A stretch of DNA of 31,513 bases from Comamonadaceae bacterium. Its GTDB lineage: Bacteria > Pseudomonadota > Gammaproteobacteria > Burkholderiales > Burkholderiaceae. Position numbers and translations under genes: made by a program. The stretch is taken from the NCBI GenBank assembly GCA_947484245.1, contig CANKOT010000016.1, positions 1 through 31,513 on the forward strand. Reading direction: 5' to 3'. Positions 6,385-15,162 of the stretch are shown here, piece by piece; within the stretch, counting starts at the first letter, position 1; every line of letters begins with the position of its first letter. A model generated the notes under the pieces. The model ran no database searches and was not told the DNA's origin. It worked only from the letters and a program-made list of their open reading frames with translations.

Positions 6385-8079
6385 ATGCCCGCCCATCATG
6401 CTTTTTGGCCTAAGAGACTGCCGTACCAATTGACGGCGCCGCAAACATCTTTGTGGATAAATTTGCAGATCAGCGCTTTGCGCTACCCCCAAAAAGTGGC
6501 TTTGGTTTTCATGGGCCGAACCTGGACCTATTCACAGTTGCAGCATGAAGCTGAAATCATGGCTTCAGCTTTGCGCAGGATGGGTGTGCAAAAGGGTGAT
6601 CGTGTGGTCTTGGACATGCAAAACTGTCCACAACTGGTCATCACGCACTTTGCTATTTTGCGACTCGATGCCGTGGTGGTGCCAGTCAACCCCATGAACC
6701 GCATGGAAGAGTTGAAGCATTACATCTTAGACCCCGACACCAAAGTGGCTGTGACCACAGCCGACCTAGCGCCAGAGTTGGCTGCTGCTAGCAATGCACT
6801 AGACCAAGCTCAGCGCCTCCAGCATTTGTTGGTCACCCAATTTTCTGATGCCTTTGATCCAGTTAACACGGGCCCCGAAGAAATGCCTGCCAATTGGCAC
6901 GACTGGCTCACCACGGTGCATCCTTTGCCCGCGCTTGAAGGTGGGCAAGTGCATGCTTGGGCATCGGCCTTAAAGGGTGAAGTGTCTCTGGGCCCTGTCA
7001 CGGCCCAATCGGACGATTTGGCTGTGCTGCCCTACACCAGCGGCACCACAGGCTTGCCTAAAGGTTGCATGCACACGCATGGCACCATCATGCACAACGC
7101 CATGTCCAGTGGCTTGTGGGCCAATGGCACGCCTGAAAACAAATGCTTGTGCGTTGTGCCCATGTTTCACATCACGGGCATGGTGAGTGTCATGCATGCC
7201 ACTATTTTCTTGGGCGCAACGCTCATTTTGATGCCTCGGTGGGACAGAGATTTGGCTGGGCGGCTTATTTCCAAATGGAAGGTCACGCACTGGACCAACA
7301 TTCCCACCATGGTCATTGACTTGTTGGGCAGCGCCAACATGGCGCAATTTAATTTGAGCAGTTTGCAAAACATTGGCGGCGGCGGCGCTGCCATGCCAGA
7401 GGCTGTAGCACAAAAGTTGTTAGATCAATTTGGCCTTCGGTACATCGAGGGTTATGGCTTGACAGAAACTGCAGCGCCTTCGCACACCAATCCGCCCGAT
7501 GCTCCCAAAAAACAATGTTTGGGAATTCCGTTCATGAGTGTCGATTCGCGCGTGGTCGATCCAGAAACATTGAAAGAGTTGCCGCAAGGCGAATCGGGCG
7601 AAATTGTGATGTCGGGGCCGCAAATTTTCAAGGGTTATTGGAAGCGTCCCGAGGCGACTGCCAACGCATTCTTTGAGCGCGATGGCAAATTGTTCTTTCG
7701 CTCGGGGGACATGGGCCGCATCGATGAAGAAGGTTATTTCTTCATGACCGACCGACTGAAACGCATGATCAATGCCAGTGGCTTTAAAGTTTGGCCTGCT
7801 GAAGTGGAGGCCTTGATGTTCAAGCATCCCGCTATTCAAGAGGCCTGTATTATTTCCACCAAAGACGCATACCGAGGTGAATCAGTCAAGGCAGTGGTGG
7901 TGCTGCGCAGCACTCACAAGGGCCAAGTGAGTGAGCAAGATATCATTGACTGGTGTCGTGAAACCATGGCGGTTTACAAAGCGCCGCGGGTGGTAGAGTT
8001 CATCGAAGCGCTGCCCAAAAGTGGCAGTGGCAAGGTGATGTGGCGAGCATTGCAAGAAGCAGAAATGGCCAAGGTTTGA
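6385..8079 (+). CDS. AMP-forming acyl-CoA ligase (fatty-acid-CoA ligase family)
   Basis: The 564-aa product is a full-length member of the ANL superfamily, activating a carboxylic acid with ATP to the acyl-adenylate and then the CoA thioester. Motifs seen: phosphate-binding loop YTSGTTGLPKG (217-227), aromatic-gate region YGLTET (357-362), adenosine-binding SGD (440-442), and the C-terminal lysine loop PKSGSGKV with K550 as likely catalytic lysine. The substrate cannot be read from the sequence; medium- or long-chain fatty acids are the default guess. GGAG lies about 9 bases before the ATG. It is the first gene of a three-gene rightward operon (34 bases before the flavin oxidoreductase). The 233-base gap to the divergent response regulator must hold its promoter, but I see no convincing consensus there. 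Confidence 0.9.
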   Translation: MPAHHAFWPKRLPYQLTAPQTSLWINLQISALRYPQKVALVFMGRTWTYSQLQHEAEIMASALRRMGVQKGDRVVLDMQNCPQLVITHFAILRLDAVVVPVNPMNRMEELKHYILDPDTKVAVTTADLAPELAAASNALDQAQRLQHLLVTQFSDAFDPVNTGPEEMPANWHDWLTTVHPLPALEGGQVHAWASALKGEVSLGPVTAQSDDLAVLPYTSGTTGLPKGCMHTHGTIMHNAMSSGLWANGTPENKCLCVVPMFHITGMVSVMHATIFLGATLILMPRWDRDLAGRLISKWKVTHWTNIPTMVIDLLGSANMAQFNLSSLQNIGGGGAAMPEAVAQKLLDQFGLRYIEGYGLTETAAPSHTNPPDAPKKQCLGIPFMSVDSRVVDPETLKELPQGESGEIVMSGPQIFKGYWKRPEATANAFFERDGKLFFRSGDMGRIDEEGYFFMTDRLKRMINASGFKVWPAEVEALMFKHPAIQEACIISTKDAYRGESVKAVVVLRSTHKGQVSEQDIIDWCRETMAVYKAPRVVEFIEALPKSGSGKVMWRALQEAEMAKV

Positions 8080-8113
8080 AGAATTTTTTGTTGATATTTC
8101 GAAAGACTCAAGC

Positions 8114-9139
8114 ATGAGTCTGAAGCTGACTGTGTTGGATCAATCGGTGGCAATGGCTGGCCGAGGGCAGGACGAGTCCGTTCGGCAAACTCTGGCGCTG
8201 GCTATCGAAGCTGAGCGCTTGGGCTATTCGCGTTTCTGGGTCAGTGAACATCATGCACATCCCAGCATTGTGGGCACGGCACCTGAAATTCTCATGGCGG
8301 CCATCGCCACCCAAACACGCACCATTCGCATTGGCAGCGCTGGCGTCATGTTGCCGCACTACGCTGCTTTGAAGGTGGCGGAGCAGTTTAGAGTGCTCGA
8401 TGCATTGGCACCCGGGCGCATTGATTTGGGCGTTGGACGTGCCCCCGGCAGCGACGGCAAAACAGCACAATTGTTAAACCCAGACCGTTATGCCAGTGAA
8501 AATTTCCCGCAACAAGTGATGGAACTTCAGGCCTGGGTCAAAGGTCAACCCTTGCCCGTGGGTCATCCTGGCCATGGTGTTTTTGCATATCCGCAGTCCA
8601 CCACTTCGCCAGACATCTGGATGTTAGGGAGCTCTGACTATGGTGCTCAGTTGGCGGCCCACTTGGGTCTGCCATATGCATTTGCTTGGTTTATCACGGA
8701 TGGGCAGGGCGCTGATCAGGCCATGCAAATTTACCGAGATACGTTCAGGCCCAGTGCGGGGCTAGATCGACCTAAGGCCACTCTGTGTGTGTGGGCCTTG
8801 GCTGCAGACACAGACGAAGAAGCTTGGCATCTTTTCAAAAGCCGAGCACGTTGGCGCATGGACCGAAATTCAGGTCGAATTGGCCCTATGCTGCCACCCG
8901 AACAAGCCGATCGGGATTACTCGCCCTCTGAACAAATGGCGCTTCAAGCACTCAAGGCCAATGCGTTTGTGGGGAGTGCCCAAACCGTTGCAGACAAGTT
9001 AAGAGCAGTGGCAACACGGCTTGAGTTGGATGAATTGGCCGTCATAACCTGGACCTATGACGCCAAGGCACAGACGCGTTCTTACGCACTGTTGGCCCAA
9101 GAATTTAATTTAAAACCCTCAACATTTTCAGGAGCTTAA
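8114..9139 (+). CDS. luciferase-like (LLM class) flavin-dependent oxidoreductase
   Basis: The 341-aa product has the bacterial luciferase-like TIM-barrel signature: an N-terminal strand, ESVRQTLALAIEAERLGYSRFWVSEHH (about 20-47), PEILMAAIATQTRTIRIGSAGVMLPHY, and the phosphate-binding LGVGRAPGSD. Members use reduced FMN (or F420 in other lineages) for monooxygenation or related redox steps; this subgroup resembles the uncharacterised MsnO8-like branch. The stop is 2 bases before the ATG of the MetE-core methionine synthase, and the Shine-Dalgarno AGGAG of that gene lies inside this coding end, so translation is probably coupled. That suggests a joint function, discussed as a finding. The substrate is unknown. 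The start ATG has only a weak ribosome site. Confidence 0.85.
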   Translation: MSLKLTVLDQSVAMAGRGQDESVRQTLALAIEAERLGYSRFWVSEHHAHPSIVGTAPEILMAAIATQTRTIRIGSAGVMLPHYAALKVAEQFRVLDALAPGRIDLGVGRAPGSDGKTAQLLNPDRYASENFPQQVMELQAWVKGQPLPVGHPGHGVFAYPQSTTSPDIWMLGSSDYGAQLAAHLGLPYAFAWFITDGQGADQAMQIYRDTFRPSAGLDRPKATLCVWALAADTDEEAWHLFKSRARWRMDRNSGRIGPMLPPEQADRDYSPSEQMALQALKANAFVGSAQTVADKLRAVATRLELDELAVITWTYDAKAQTRSYALLAQEFNLKPSTFSGA

Positions 9140-9141
9140 GC

Positions 9142-10161
9142 ATGTTTGAAACCGCAATTGCAGGCAGTCTACCCAAACCCGAGTGGCTGGCCGAGACCAA
9201 CAAGCTTTGGCCCAAATGGATGGCGCAAGGTGATAGCCTGAAGCAAGCCAAAGCCGATGCCACATTGTTATGGATCAAAGCCCAAGAAGATGCTGGCTTG
9301 GATGTGATTGGTGACGGCGAGCAATCGCGCCAACACTTTGTGCACGGCTTCTTGGAGCAAGTAGAAGGCATTGACTTTGAAAACAAAGTGACCATGGGCA
9401 TCCGCAACAATCGATACGATGCACAAGTGCCGCAGGTGGTTGCACCTTTGCGATTGAAAGGCCGTGTACATGCGTTTGAAGCGCAACTGGCACGTGCACA
9501 CACCAAGAAGAAATTGAAATTCACATTGCCTGGTCCCATGACCATTGTCGACACAGTGGCCGATCGCTTTTATGGCGACAAAGTCAAATTGGCCATGGCG
9601 TTTGCCGAGCTGCTGAACCAAGAAGCCTTGGCTCTTCAAGCCGACGGCGTTGACATTGTTCAGTTCGACGAGCCAGCTTTCAATGTGTACATGGAAGAAG
9701 CGGCCGATTGGGGTGTGAAAGCCTTGGAGCGTGCTGCGCAGGGCCTCACTTGCACCACGGCTGTCCACATTTGCTACGGCTACGGCATTCAAGCCAACAT
9801 CGATTGGAAAAACTCTTTGGGCCATGAGTGGCGCCAGTATGAAAAAGTCTTTCCAGCCTTGGCCAAGAGCAGCATTCAACAGGTTAGCTTGGAGTGCTTC
9901 CAATCGCACGTGCCCATGGACCTAATGGCTTTGCTGGAAGGCAAAGATGTGATGGTGGGTGTGATTGATGTGGCCAGCGATGTAATTGAAACGCCCGAGC
10001 AAGTGGCAGACACCATTGGCCGTGCGCTTCAATTTGTACCCAAAGCACGCATCATTGCGTGTACCAATTGCGGTCTGGCGCCCATGAGCCGTGAAGTGGC
10101 TGAGAAAAAATTACAAGCCTTGGCAGAGGGTGCTCGCATTGCACGTGAGCGCTATCGCTGA
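9142..10161 (+). CDS. mesD: core methionine synthase (MetE C-terminal-domain family, MesD-like)
   Basis: The 339-aa product corresponds to the catalytic C-terminal barrel of cobalamin-independent methionine synthase and lacks the N-terminal half of full-length MetE. Likely zinc ligands are H209 and C211 (HICYG), E251 (SLEC) and C310 (TNCG). The homocysteine-side motifs AGSLPKP (N-terminus), DGEQSRQHF and QFDEPAFN are present. The pattern matches what I recall of MesD proteins, short methionine synthases reported to act without methyl-folate polyglutamate binding and to depend on a DUF1852 partner (MesX). No DUF1852 gene is seen here; the coupled neighbour is the flavin oxidoreductase. AGGAG 8 bases upstream supports the start. 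Transcription ends at the hairpin just downstream. Methyl transfer to homocysteine is the expected reaction; the methyl donor is uncertain. Confidence 0.8.
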   Translation: MFETAIAGSLPKPEWLAETNKLWPKWMAQGDSLKQAKADATLLWIKAQEDAGLDVIGDGEQSRQHFVHGFLEQVEGIDFENKVTMGIRNNRYDAQVPQVVAPLRLKGRVHAFEAQLARAHTKKKLKFTLPGPMTIVDTVADRFYGDKVKLAMAFAELLNQEALALQADGVDIVQFDEPAFNVYMEEAADWGVKALERAAQGLTCTTAVHICYGYGIQANIDWKNSLGHEWRQYEKVFPALAKSSIQQVSLECFQSHVPMDLMALLEGKDVMVGVIDVASDVIETPEQVADTIGRALQFVPKARIIACTNCGLAPMSREVAEKKLQALAEGARIARERYR

Positions 10162-10183
10162 AAAGTTTGAACTTGCATGAACA

Positions 10184-10211
10184 AAAAAGGCCATCGAAAG
10201 ATGGCCTTTTT
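10184..10211. terminator. bidirectional rho-independent terminator
   Basis: The arms AAAAAGGCCATC (10184-10195) and GATGGCCTTTTT (10200-10211) flank a GAAA loop. The A-run and T-run make it work in both directions. It lies between the methionine synthase gene and the convergent thiolase gene and closes both operons. Confidence 0.93.
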
Positions 10212-10230
10212 GTTGAACGCCAACCAGTGA

Positions 10231-11415
10231 TTACATGCGTTCAAAAATAGCTGCAATGCCTTGCCCGCCACCAATGCACATGGTGACCAAAGCATACCGA
10301 CCCTGGATGCGTTGCAGTTCGTGCAAAGCTTTGACCGTGATCAAGGCACCAGTGGCACCAATCGGGTGACCCAATGAAATGCCAGAGCCATTGGGGTTGA
10401 CCTTGGCAGGATCCAAGCCCAAATCGCGTGTGACCGCACAAGCTTGCGCAGCAAAGGCTTCGTTGGCCTCAATCACATCCAAATCACTCACACTGAGGCC
10501 TGCTTTTTTGAGGGCCAATTGTGTGGCGGGCACAGGGCCAATGCCCATGTACTTGGGGTCAACGCCGGCATGCGCATAGGCCACCAAACGGGCCAATGGC
10601 TTGGCACCACGCGCTTTGGCCGCACCCGCTTCCATCAGCACCACTGCGGCTGCCGCATCGTTGATGCCTGAGGCGTTGCCAGCTGTGACGGTGCCGTTTT
10701 CTTTGAGGAACACGGGCTTGAGTTTGCCCAGCTCTTCCATGGTGCAAGCAGGGCGGAAGTGCTCGTCAGTATCGTAGGCGACTTCGCCTTTGCGCGTTTT
10801 GAGCATGACCGGCATGATTTGATCTTTGAAATAACCGGCTTGTGTGGCCCGCTCTGCCCGGTTATGGCTTTCAACTGCCAATTTGTCTTGGTCTTCACGC
10901 GTGATGCCCCACTTGGCTGCAATGTTCTCTGCAGTGATGCCCATGTGAATGGTGTGGAAGGGGTCGTGCAGTGCACCCAACAACATGTCAATCATTTTGG
11001 TGTCGCCCATGCGTGCGCCAAAACGGTTACTTAAGCTGGCATAAGGGGCACGGCTCATGTTTTCTGCACCTGCGCCAATGGCCACATCTGCATCGCCTAA
11101 CAAGATGGACTGACTGGCTGAGATGATGGCTTGTAAACCAGACCCGCACAGACGATTCACGTTGAACGCAGGTGTGCTCTCGGAGCAACCAGCGTTGATG
11201 GCGGCGACACGGGACAAGTACAGATCTTTGGGCTCGGTGTTGATCACATGGCCAAACACCACATGACCCACATCTTTGCCTTCTGTGTTGGCACGCTTGA
11301 GGGCTTCTCGCACCACTTGGGTTCCTAATTCGGTGGGGGCCAGGTCTTTCAAGCTGCCACCAAATGTACCAATGGCGGTTCGCACACCGCTGACTACGAC
11401 TACTTCACGGCTCAT
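10231..11415 (-). CDS. bktB: beta-ketothiolase / acetyl-CoA acetyltransferase (BktB-like)
   Basis: With the ATG at 11415 (AGGAGA 6 bases upstream) the product has 394 residues, the family length. Catalytic residues are at the positions I recall for Cupriavidus BktB: C90 (NRLCGSG), H350 (GHPIGATG) and C380 (CIGGGQG). It condenses two acyl-CoA molecules, or cleaves 3-ketoacyl-CoA, feeding polyhydroxyalkanoate synthesis or fatty-acid breakdown. An upstream in-frame ATG would add 16 residues without homology or a ribosome site. It is the last gene of the leftward cytochrome-rluA-SDR series, with a 90-base gap before it that could hold a separate promoter. Distinguishing BktB from PhaA needs a tree. 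Confidence 0.9.
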   Translation of the reverse strand: MSREVVVVSGVRTAIGTFGGSLKDLAPTELGTQVVREALKRANTEGKDVGHVVFGHVINTEPKDLYLSRVAAINAGCSESTPAFNVNRLCGSGLQAIISASQSILLGDADVAIGAGAENMSRAPYASLSNRFGARMGDTKMIDMLLGALHDPFHTIHMGITAENIAAKWGITREDQDKLAVESHNRAERATQAGYFKDQIMPVMLKTRKGEVAYDTDEHFRPACTMEELGKLKPVFLKENGTVTAGNASGINDAAAAVVLMEAGAAKARGAKPLARLVAYAHAGVDPKYMGIGPVPATQLALKKAGLSVSDLDVIEANEAFAAQACAVTRDLGLDPAKVNPNGSGISLGHPIGATGALITVKALHELQRIQGRYALVTMCIGGGQGIAAIFERM

Positions 11416-11505
11416 TAAGATCTCCTTCGAATTGGAATGAATATACCCCCAAATCCGGATCAAAAAAAACGACAGAGGGATGACGAAAAATCCTTCTCAA
11501 GCGAC

Positions 11506-12264
11506 TCAAGCTTCTCTCACGTCGCTGACAGGGTTGCTGCCAAAGTCGGCACGCGCCAGGTAATTCAAAATTCGCGTTGCAGCATCCTCGGGCGAGGTCA
11601 GTAGACCCGTTGACTTCAGTTGCTGGAAGCCATTTTGATCTGGAAATTGATCAGGAGCTGCACTGCGCAATTGAATTTGCATATCGGTATCAATGACACC
11701 GGGTGCCAAGGATGTGACCTTGGCGCCATGGGGCTTGAGTGCTTCATCGAGCGCCAAGCAGCGTGTGAAGTGGTCCATGCCTGCCTTGGCGGCGCAGTAG
11801 CCTGCCTGAGAAGCCATGGCGCGCCGGCCAAGACCTGAAGAAATATTCATCACTTTGCGAGGCATGGACCAGTTTTCAGTGGCACCTAAAAAAGCAGCGC
11901 ACAACTGCATGGGTGCTTCCAAGCCAACCCGCAAAGCCATGGCCAAGTTGTGCGGATCAGCTTGGCTCAAGGGGCCAATGTTGGGAATGACGCCTGCATT
12001 GTTGATGAGAGTGGCGCTTGCATAAGCTTTGGCATCTTGAGACTCTAACCACTTCTGCAGGGCCTGACTGGCAGTAGCACCATCGGCCAAATCGTGCGTC
12101 CATTGCGCCAATTGCGCGCCTGTTTTTTGCGCGCGTTCAAACAGGCTAGCTTGTTGATTTCTAGAAATGCAGATGAGGGTATTACCCGCTTGCACAAGCT
12201 GCTCTGCGATGGCCAAGCCCATGCCGCGCGAGCCACCTGTAAGGATGTAGAGATGTTGTGACAT
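11506..12264 (-). CDS. short-chain dehydrogenase/reductase
   Basis: With the ATG at 12264 (AGAAGA upstream) the product has 252 residues. It shows the classical SDR pattern: cofactor-binding TGGSRGMG (9-16), NNAG (88-91), catalytic S142 or S143, Y156 and K160 (YCAAK), and PGVIDTDM after the active site. The overall look is of the sepiapterin-reductase/benzil-reductase-like subgroup, which reduces ketones with NADPH; the substrate is not readable. A start at 12315 would run into the upstream rluA gene, so the shorter start is preferred, giving a 17-base gap. Co-transcription with rluA and the cytochromes is likely. Confidence 0.85.
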   Translation of the reverse strand: MSQHLYILTGGSRGMGLAIAEQLVQAGNTLICISRNQQASLFERAQKTGAQLAQWTHDLADGATASQALQKWLESQDAKAYASATLINNAGVIPNIGPLSQADPHNLAMALRVGLEAPMQLCAAFLGATENWSMPRKVMNISSGLGRRAMASQAGYCAAKAGMDHFTRCLALDEALKPHGAKVTSLAPGVIDTDMQIQLRSAAPDQFPDQNGFQQLKSTGLLTSPEDAATRILNYLARADFGSNPVSDVREA

Positions 12265-12281
12265 GTTCAATCTTCTTTCGC

Positions 12282-12935
12282 TTAAAAAGGGACGGCACTT
12301 TCGAATGCCATCCATTTTGCCGTAACTGGGTGTTTCAATTGCAATTCACGGGCATGCAGCAGCAAGCGCGGCGCTTTTGCCATTTCTTCGGTTGAAGCAT
12401 ACAAGCCATCGCCCAAAATGGCGTGCCCGATGGCCATCATGTGAAGGCGCAGTTGGTGTGTCCGTCCGGTGATGGGTTTTAACTCAACGCGGGTTGTGTT
12501 CTCAAGGGGCGCATGGTTTTTGACGCGCCATTGGGTATGGCTGGCTTTGCCGTGTTCCCAGTCGACTTTGCTTCTAGGTCGGTTGGGCCAATCGATGAGC
12601 AGTGGCATTTGAATGTCATGCCATGCGTCAAGACCACAAGCTTCTGGGCTGTTGAGAAAACCTGCCACGATGGCCTCATATGTTTTGTGCACTTCCCTGA
12701 GTGCAAATGCTTGGCTTAAGCGGCGTTTTATGTCTGAGCCTCTTGCCATGACCAATAGACCCGAAGTGGCCATGTCGAGTCGATGGACGGTGAGGGCATC
12801 TGACCATTCTTGTTGGGCTCTGCTGATCAAACAATCTTGTTTGTCTTCACCCCGCCCGGGCACACTGAGCAATCCAGAGGGTTTGTTCAGAACAATGAGT
12901 TGCTCATCGACATAAATCACATCCAAGAAAGCCAT
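12282..12935 (-). CDS. rluA: RluA-family pseudouridine synthase
   Basis: The 217-aa product converts uridine to pseudouridine in RNA. HRLDMATSGLL contains the catalytic aspartate D54, and GRTHQLRLHM is the conserved RluA-family loop. The compact length without an S4 domain matches RluA (23S rRNA position 746 and tRNA position 32 in E. coli) rather than RluC or RluD. It begins 3 bases after the trihaem cytochrome gene ends, so it is part of the same leftward transcript, an unrelated partner functionally. Confidence 0.88.
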   Translation of the reverse strand: MAFLDVIYVDEQLIVLNKPSGLLSVPGRGEDKQDCLISRAQQEWSDALTVHRLDMATSGLLVMARGSDIKRRLSQAFALREVHKTYEAIVAGFLNSPEACGLDAWHDIQMPLLIDWPNRPRSKVDWEHGKASHTQWRVKNHAPLENTTRVELKPITGRTHQLRLHMMAIGHAILGDGLYASTEEMAKAPRLLLHARELQLKHPVTAKWMAFESAVPF

Positions 12936-12938
12936 TGC

Positions 12939-14276
12939 TCAATGGCCTTGGAGAGCGCGAATTCGGTTGACTTGCAGAGGAGTCACTTCTGCCGCTTGGT
13001 TGCCCCACTGTGTTCGCAAATGGGTGAGTACGGCTGCAATTTCTCGATCGTCTAATTCGAGGATATACGGGGGCATGCCGTAGGGGCGTGGATTGAGTTG
13101 GGTGGCTGCAGGGTAGCCGCCATACAAAACGGCCTGAACCAAATTGGTGGGGTCATTCAACAAGATCGCTCGGTTGTTGGCAAGTGCAGGGTAGGCCCCA
13201 GCAATGCCTTGTCCTTGGCGCTGGTGGCATTGCTCGCAATGCTGTTCATAGATTTTGGAGCCTAGACTTACCACTTTAGAGGACGGTGATGCTTTTGATT
13301 TCTTTTCCGATTCGGCGGGGGTCTTGAGCGCAACGCGTGCCTGCTGAGTGGCCATGTCCTTGAGATAGGTCGCAACCGCACTCAGGTCTGCATCGAGCCA
13401 GTGCTGCGTGCTGTGTTGCACCACTTCCGCCATAGGACCACTTGCAATCGCTTGAGCGCTTTGTCCAGATTTTAAAAAACGTGCAATGTCTGCCACACTT
13501 TGATTTGCCAAGCCAGTTTCGTGGGCGCTTGTGAGTGACGGTGCATACCAATTCAGCACTGGCAAAAGCCCCCCCGAAAAATCATTGATCGCGGTCAATG
13601 CTCCCCAAGCATTTCGTTCGCTGTGGCAAGCTGCGCAGTGCGCCAAGCCCTGCGCAATGTAGGCGCCGCGATTCCATTCAGGGCTTTGCCGAGCTTCAGA
13701 AACATAGGTGCCAGGTTTGAAAAACAAGCTCCGCCACACAGCAATTGCCACAGGGGTGCCATAGGGCCAATCTAAGGTCTCTGAGGGTTTGGGAATGGGT
13801 TTGGCATTGGCCGCCGCAGGTAAATTTTTCAAGGCTGCAAACAGGGCATCACTGTCTTCGCGTGTGATGAGGGTGGTGTGTTGGTAAGGAAAAACGGGCG
13901 TGAGCAATCGGCCATCTTTTGATTTGCCATGGTGCAATGCTCGCCAAAAATCTTGGGTATCCCACGTGCCTAGTCCGTGCTCTGAATTGGGTGTGATGTT
14001 GCTGCTGTAGACCTTGCCAAAGGGTGTCTCAAATGCACGGCCGCCTGCACCCATTGCTGCGCCCCGGTCGGTATGGCATGAAATGCAGTTGCCAAGGCTC
14101 AGCAGTTGTTGGCCTTTGGCGGCCTGTTCTTGTTGATGCAGGTCGGTGCTGCGCGTGGGTGTCGTGGATGTCCAAATGTCTTGGTGGTTGTCAACCAAGA
14201 TGGCCGCTCCCAACAAGCCCAAGATGGCCAGCCAAAGGATGGCAAAGTAACGCCAAAAGTGGGTGGGAAACATCAT
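12939..14276 (-). CDS. membrane-anchored trihaem cytochrome c (alcohol/gluconate dehydrogenase cytochrome-subunit type)
   Basis: The 445-aa product has an N-terminal membrane segment (about 8-28), so the haem domains lie in the periplasm. Three CxxCH motifs are seen: CISCH (C64-H68), CAACH (C214-H218) and CEQCH (about residue 350). The segment SSNITPNSEHGLGTW and the overall layout match cytochrome subunits of membrane-bound alcohol, aldehyde and gluconate dehydrogenases, which pass electrons to ubiquinone or an oxidase. YGMPPY near the C-terminus can supply a Met axial ligand. The ATG overlaps the stop of the dihaem cytochrome gene by 4 bases. No flavin, quinoprotein or molybdenum dehydrogenase is encoded beside it, which is unusual for this type. 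Confidence 0.9.
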   Translation of the reverse strand: MMFPTHFWRYFAILWLAILGLLGAAILVDNHQDIWTSTTPTRSTDLHQQEQAAKGQQLLSLGNCISCHTDRGAAMGAGGRAFETPFGKVYSSNITPNSEHGLGTWDTQDFWRALHHGKSKDGRLLTPVFPYQHTTLITREDSDALFAALKNLPAAANAKPIPKPSETLDWPYGTPVAIAVWRSLFFKPGTYVSEARQSPEWNRGAYIAQGLAHCAACHSERNAWGALTAINDFSGGLLPVLNWYAPSLTSAHETGLANQSVADIARFLKSGQSAQAIASGPMAEVVQHSTQHWLDADLSAVATYLKDMATQQARVALKTPAESEKKSKASPSSKVVSLGSKIYEQHCEQCHQRQGQGIAGAYPALANNRAILLNDPTNLVQAVLYGGYPAATQLNPRPYGMPPYILELDDREIAAVLTHLRTQWGNQAAEVTPLQVNRIRALQGH

Positions 14277-15049
14277 GGCTGCACCCTGGAGAGTTCAGGT
14301 GCGCTGCCGCAACGCCAGGGTGCTTTGAGGGGCTCGGCAATTTTCATGGCAGGGGAGGAATTCAAAGGCATGTTTTGGGTAGACAACCAAGTTGCAACAG
14401 CCACCAAATCTTCTGATTCAAGTCGTTTGACGATGTCGCGCATGCAATCGGGGGCAGCGGCTTTGCGTTGATGGGTTTGCCAAGCGCCCAGTTGGGCGTT
14501 CAAATAATCAAGCGGTAAACCTAACAAGCCTGGCACATTGGCTTGGATGCCAGTCAGCTGCTTGCCATGACAGGTGTTGCATGCCGGAACGCCGCGGCTG
14601 CTGTCGCCTTCAAGGGCCAATTTTTTGCCGTGTTGCAAGAGTTGATCTGACACGCGCACTTTGGCTTGCACTGCTGGCGCATAAGGCAATTTGAGGTTGG
14701 CAAAATACACCGCCATTTCTTCAAGATAAGCATCCGACAAGGGGTCGACCAGCCGAGTCATGAGGGTGTAGTGACGGCGTCCTTCTTGAAAGTTTTTCAG
14801 TTGGTTGTACAAATATCCTGCGGGCTTGCCGGCAAGTCTGGGGTAATAACCATCGGGCCCCGCACGGCCTTGTTCGCCGTGACACGCCGTGCAGGCTCGG
14901 GTGCGCTCTGCCATGTCGTTTTTGAAAGTTTTTCCTTGTGCGCCAGCCGTTTGGGCAAATAGGCAAAGGAGGCCTGCTGTCAAACCCAAGAACACGACTC
15001 TGGGTATTTTTTGAAGGTGCAAATCAAGAAATACAAAAAACAAGGACAT
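14273..15049 (-). CDS. periplasmic dihaem cytochrome c (c4-like)
   Basis: The 258-aa product has a signal peptide (about 1-37, ending AQTAGAQ) and two CxxCH motifs, CTACH (C53-H57) and CNTCH (C157-H161), each starting a small cytochrome c domain of about 100 residues. This is the pattern of cytochrome c4/c553-type electron carriers. GYYPRLAGKPAGYLYNQLKNF is characteristic of that group. It is the first gene of the leftward operon and overlaps the trihaem cytochrome start (ATGA). Together they probably form a periplasmic electron path from an unknown donor to the terminal oxidase. The ribosome site is atypical: GAGG lies immediately before the ATG, so the true start may differ slightly. Confidence 0.88.
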   Translation of the reverse strand: MSLFFVFLDLHLQKIPRVVFLGLTAGLLCLFAQTAGAQGKTFKNDMAERTRACTACHGEQGRAGPDGYYPRLAGKPAGYLYNQLKNFQEGRRHYTLMTRLVDPLSDAYLEEMAVYFANLKLPYAPAVQAKVRVSDQLLQHGKKLALEGDSSRGVPACNTCHGKQLTGIQANVPGLLGLPLDYLNAQLGAWQTHQRKAAAPDCMRDIVKRLESEDLVAVATWLSTQNMPLNSSPAMKIAEPLKAPWRCGSAPELSRVQP

Positions 15050-15162
15050 TCCTCAAAGATAACCCGAAATCACGCGCTTCGATGGCACAGTCCCGATTGA
15101 AATTCAGAAAATTCAAGTTCAGGCGACAATCTATGGTTTTGTGACTCTTTATTTTATTGCTT

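Noticed and set aside
6970..7413. 147-codon open frame antisense to the acyl-CoA ligase
   Set aside because: A shadow of the strong codon bias of the ligase gene; no ribosome site and no recognisable protein features.
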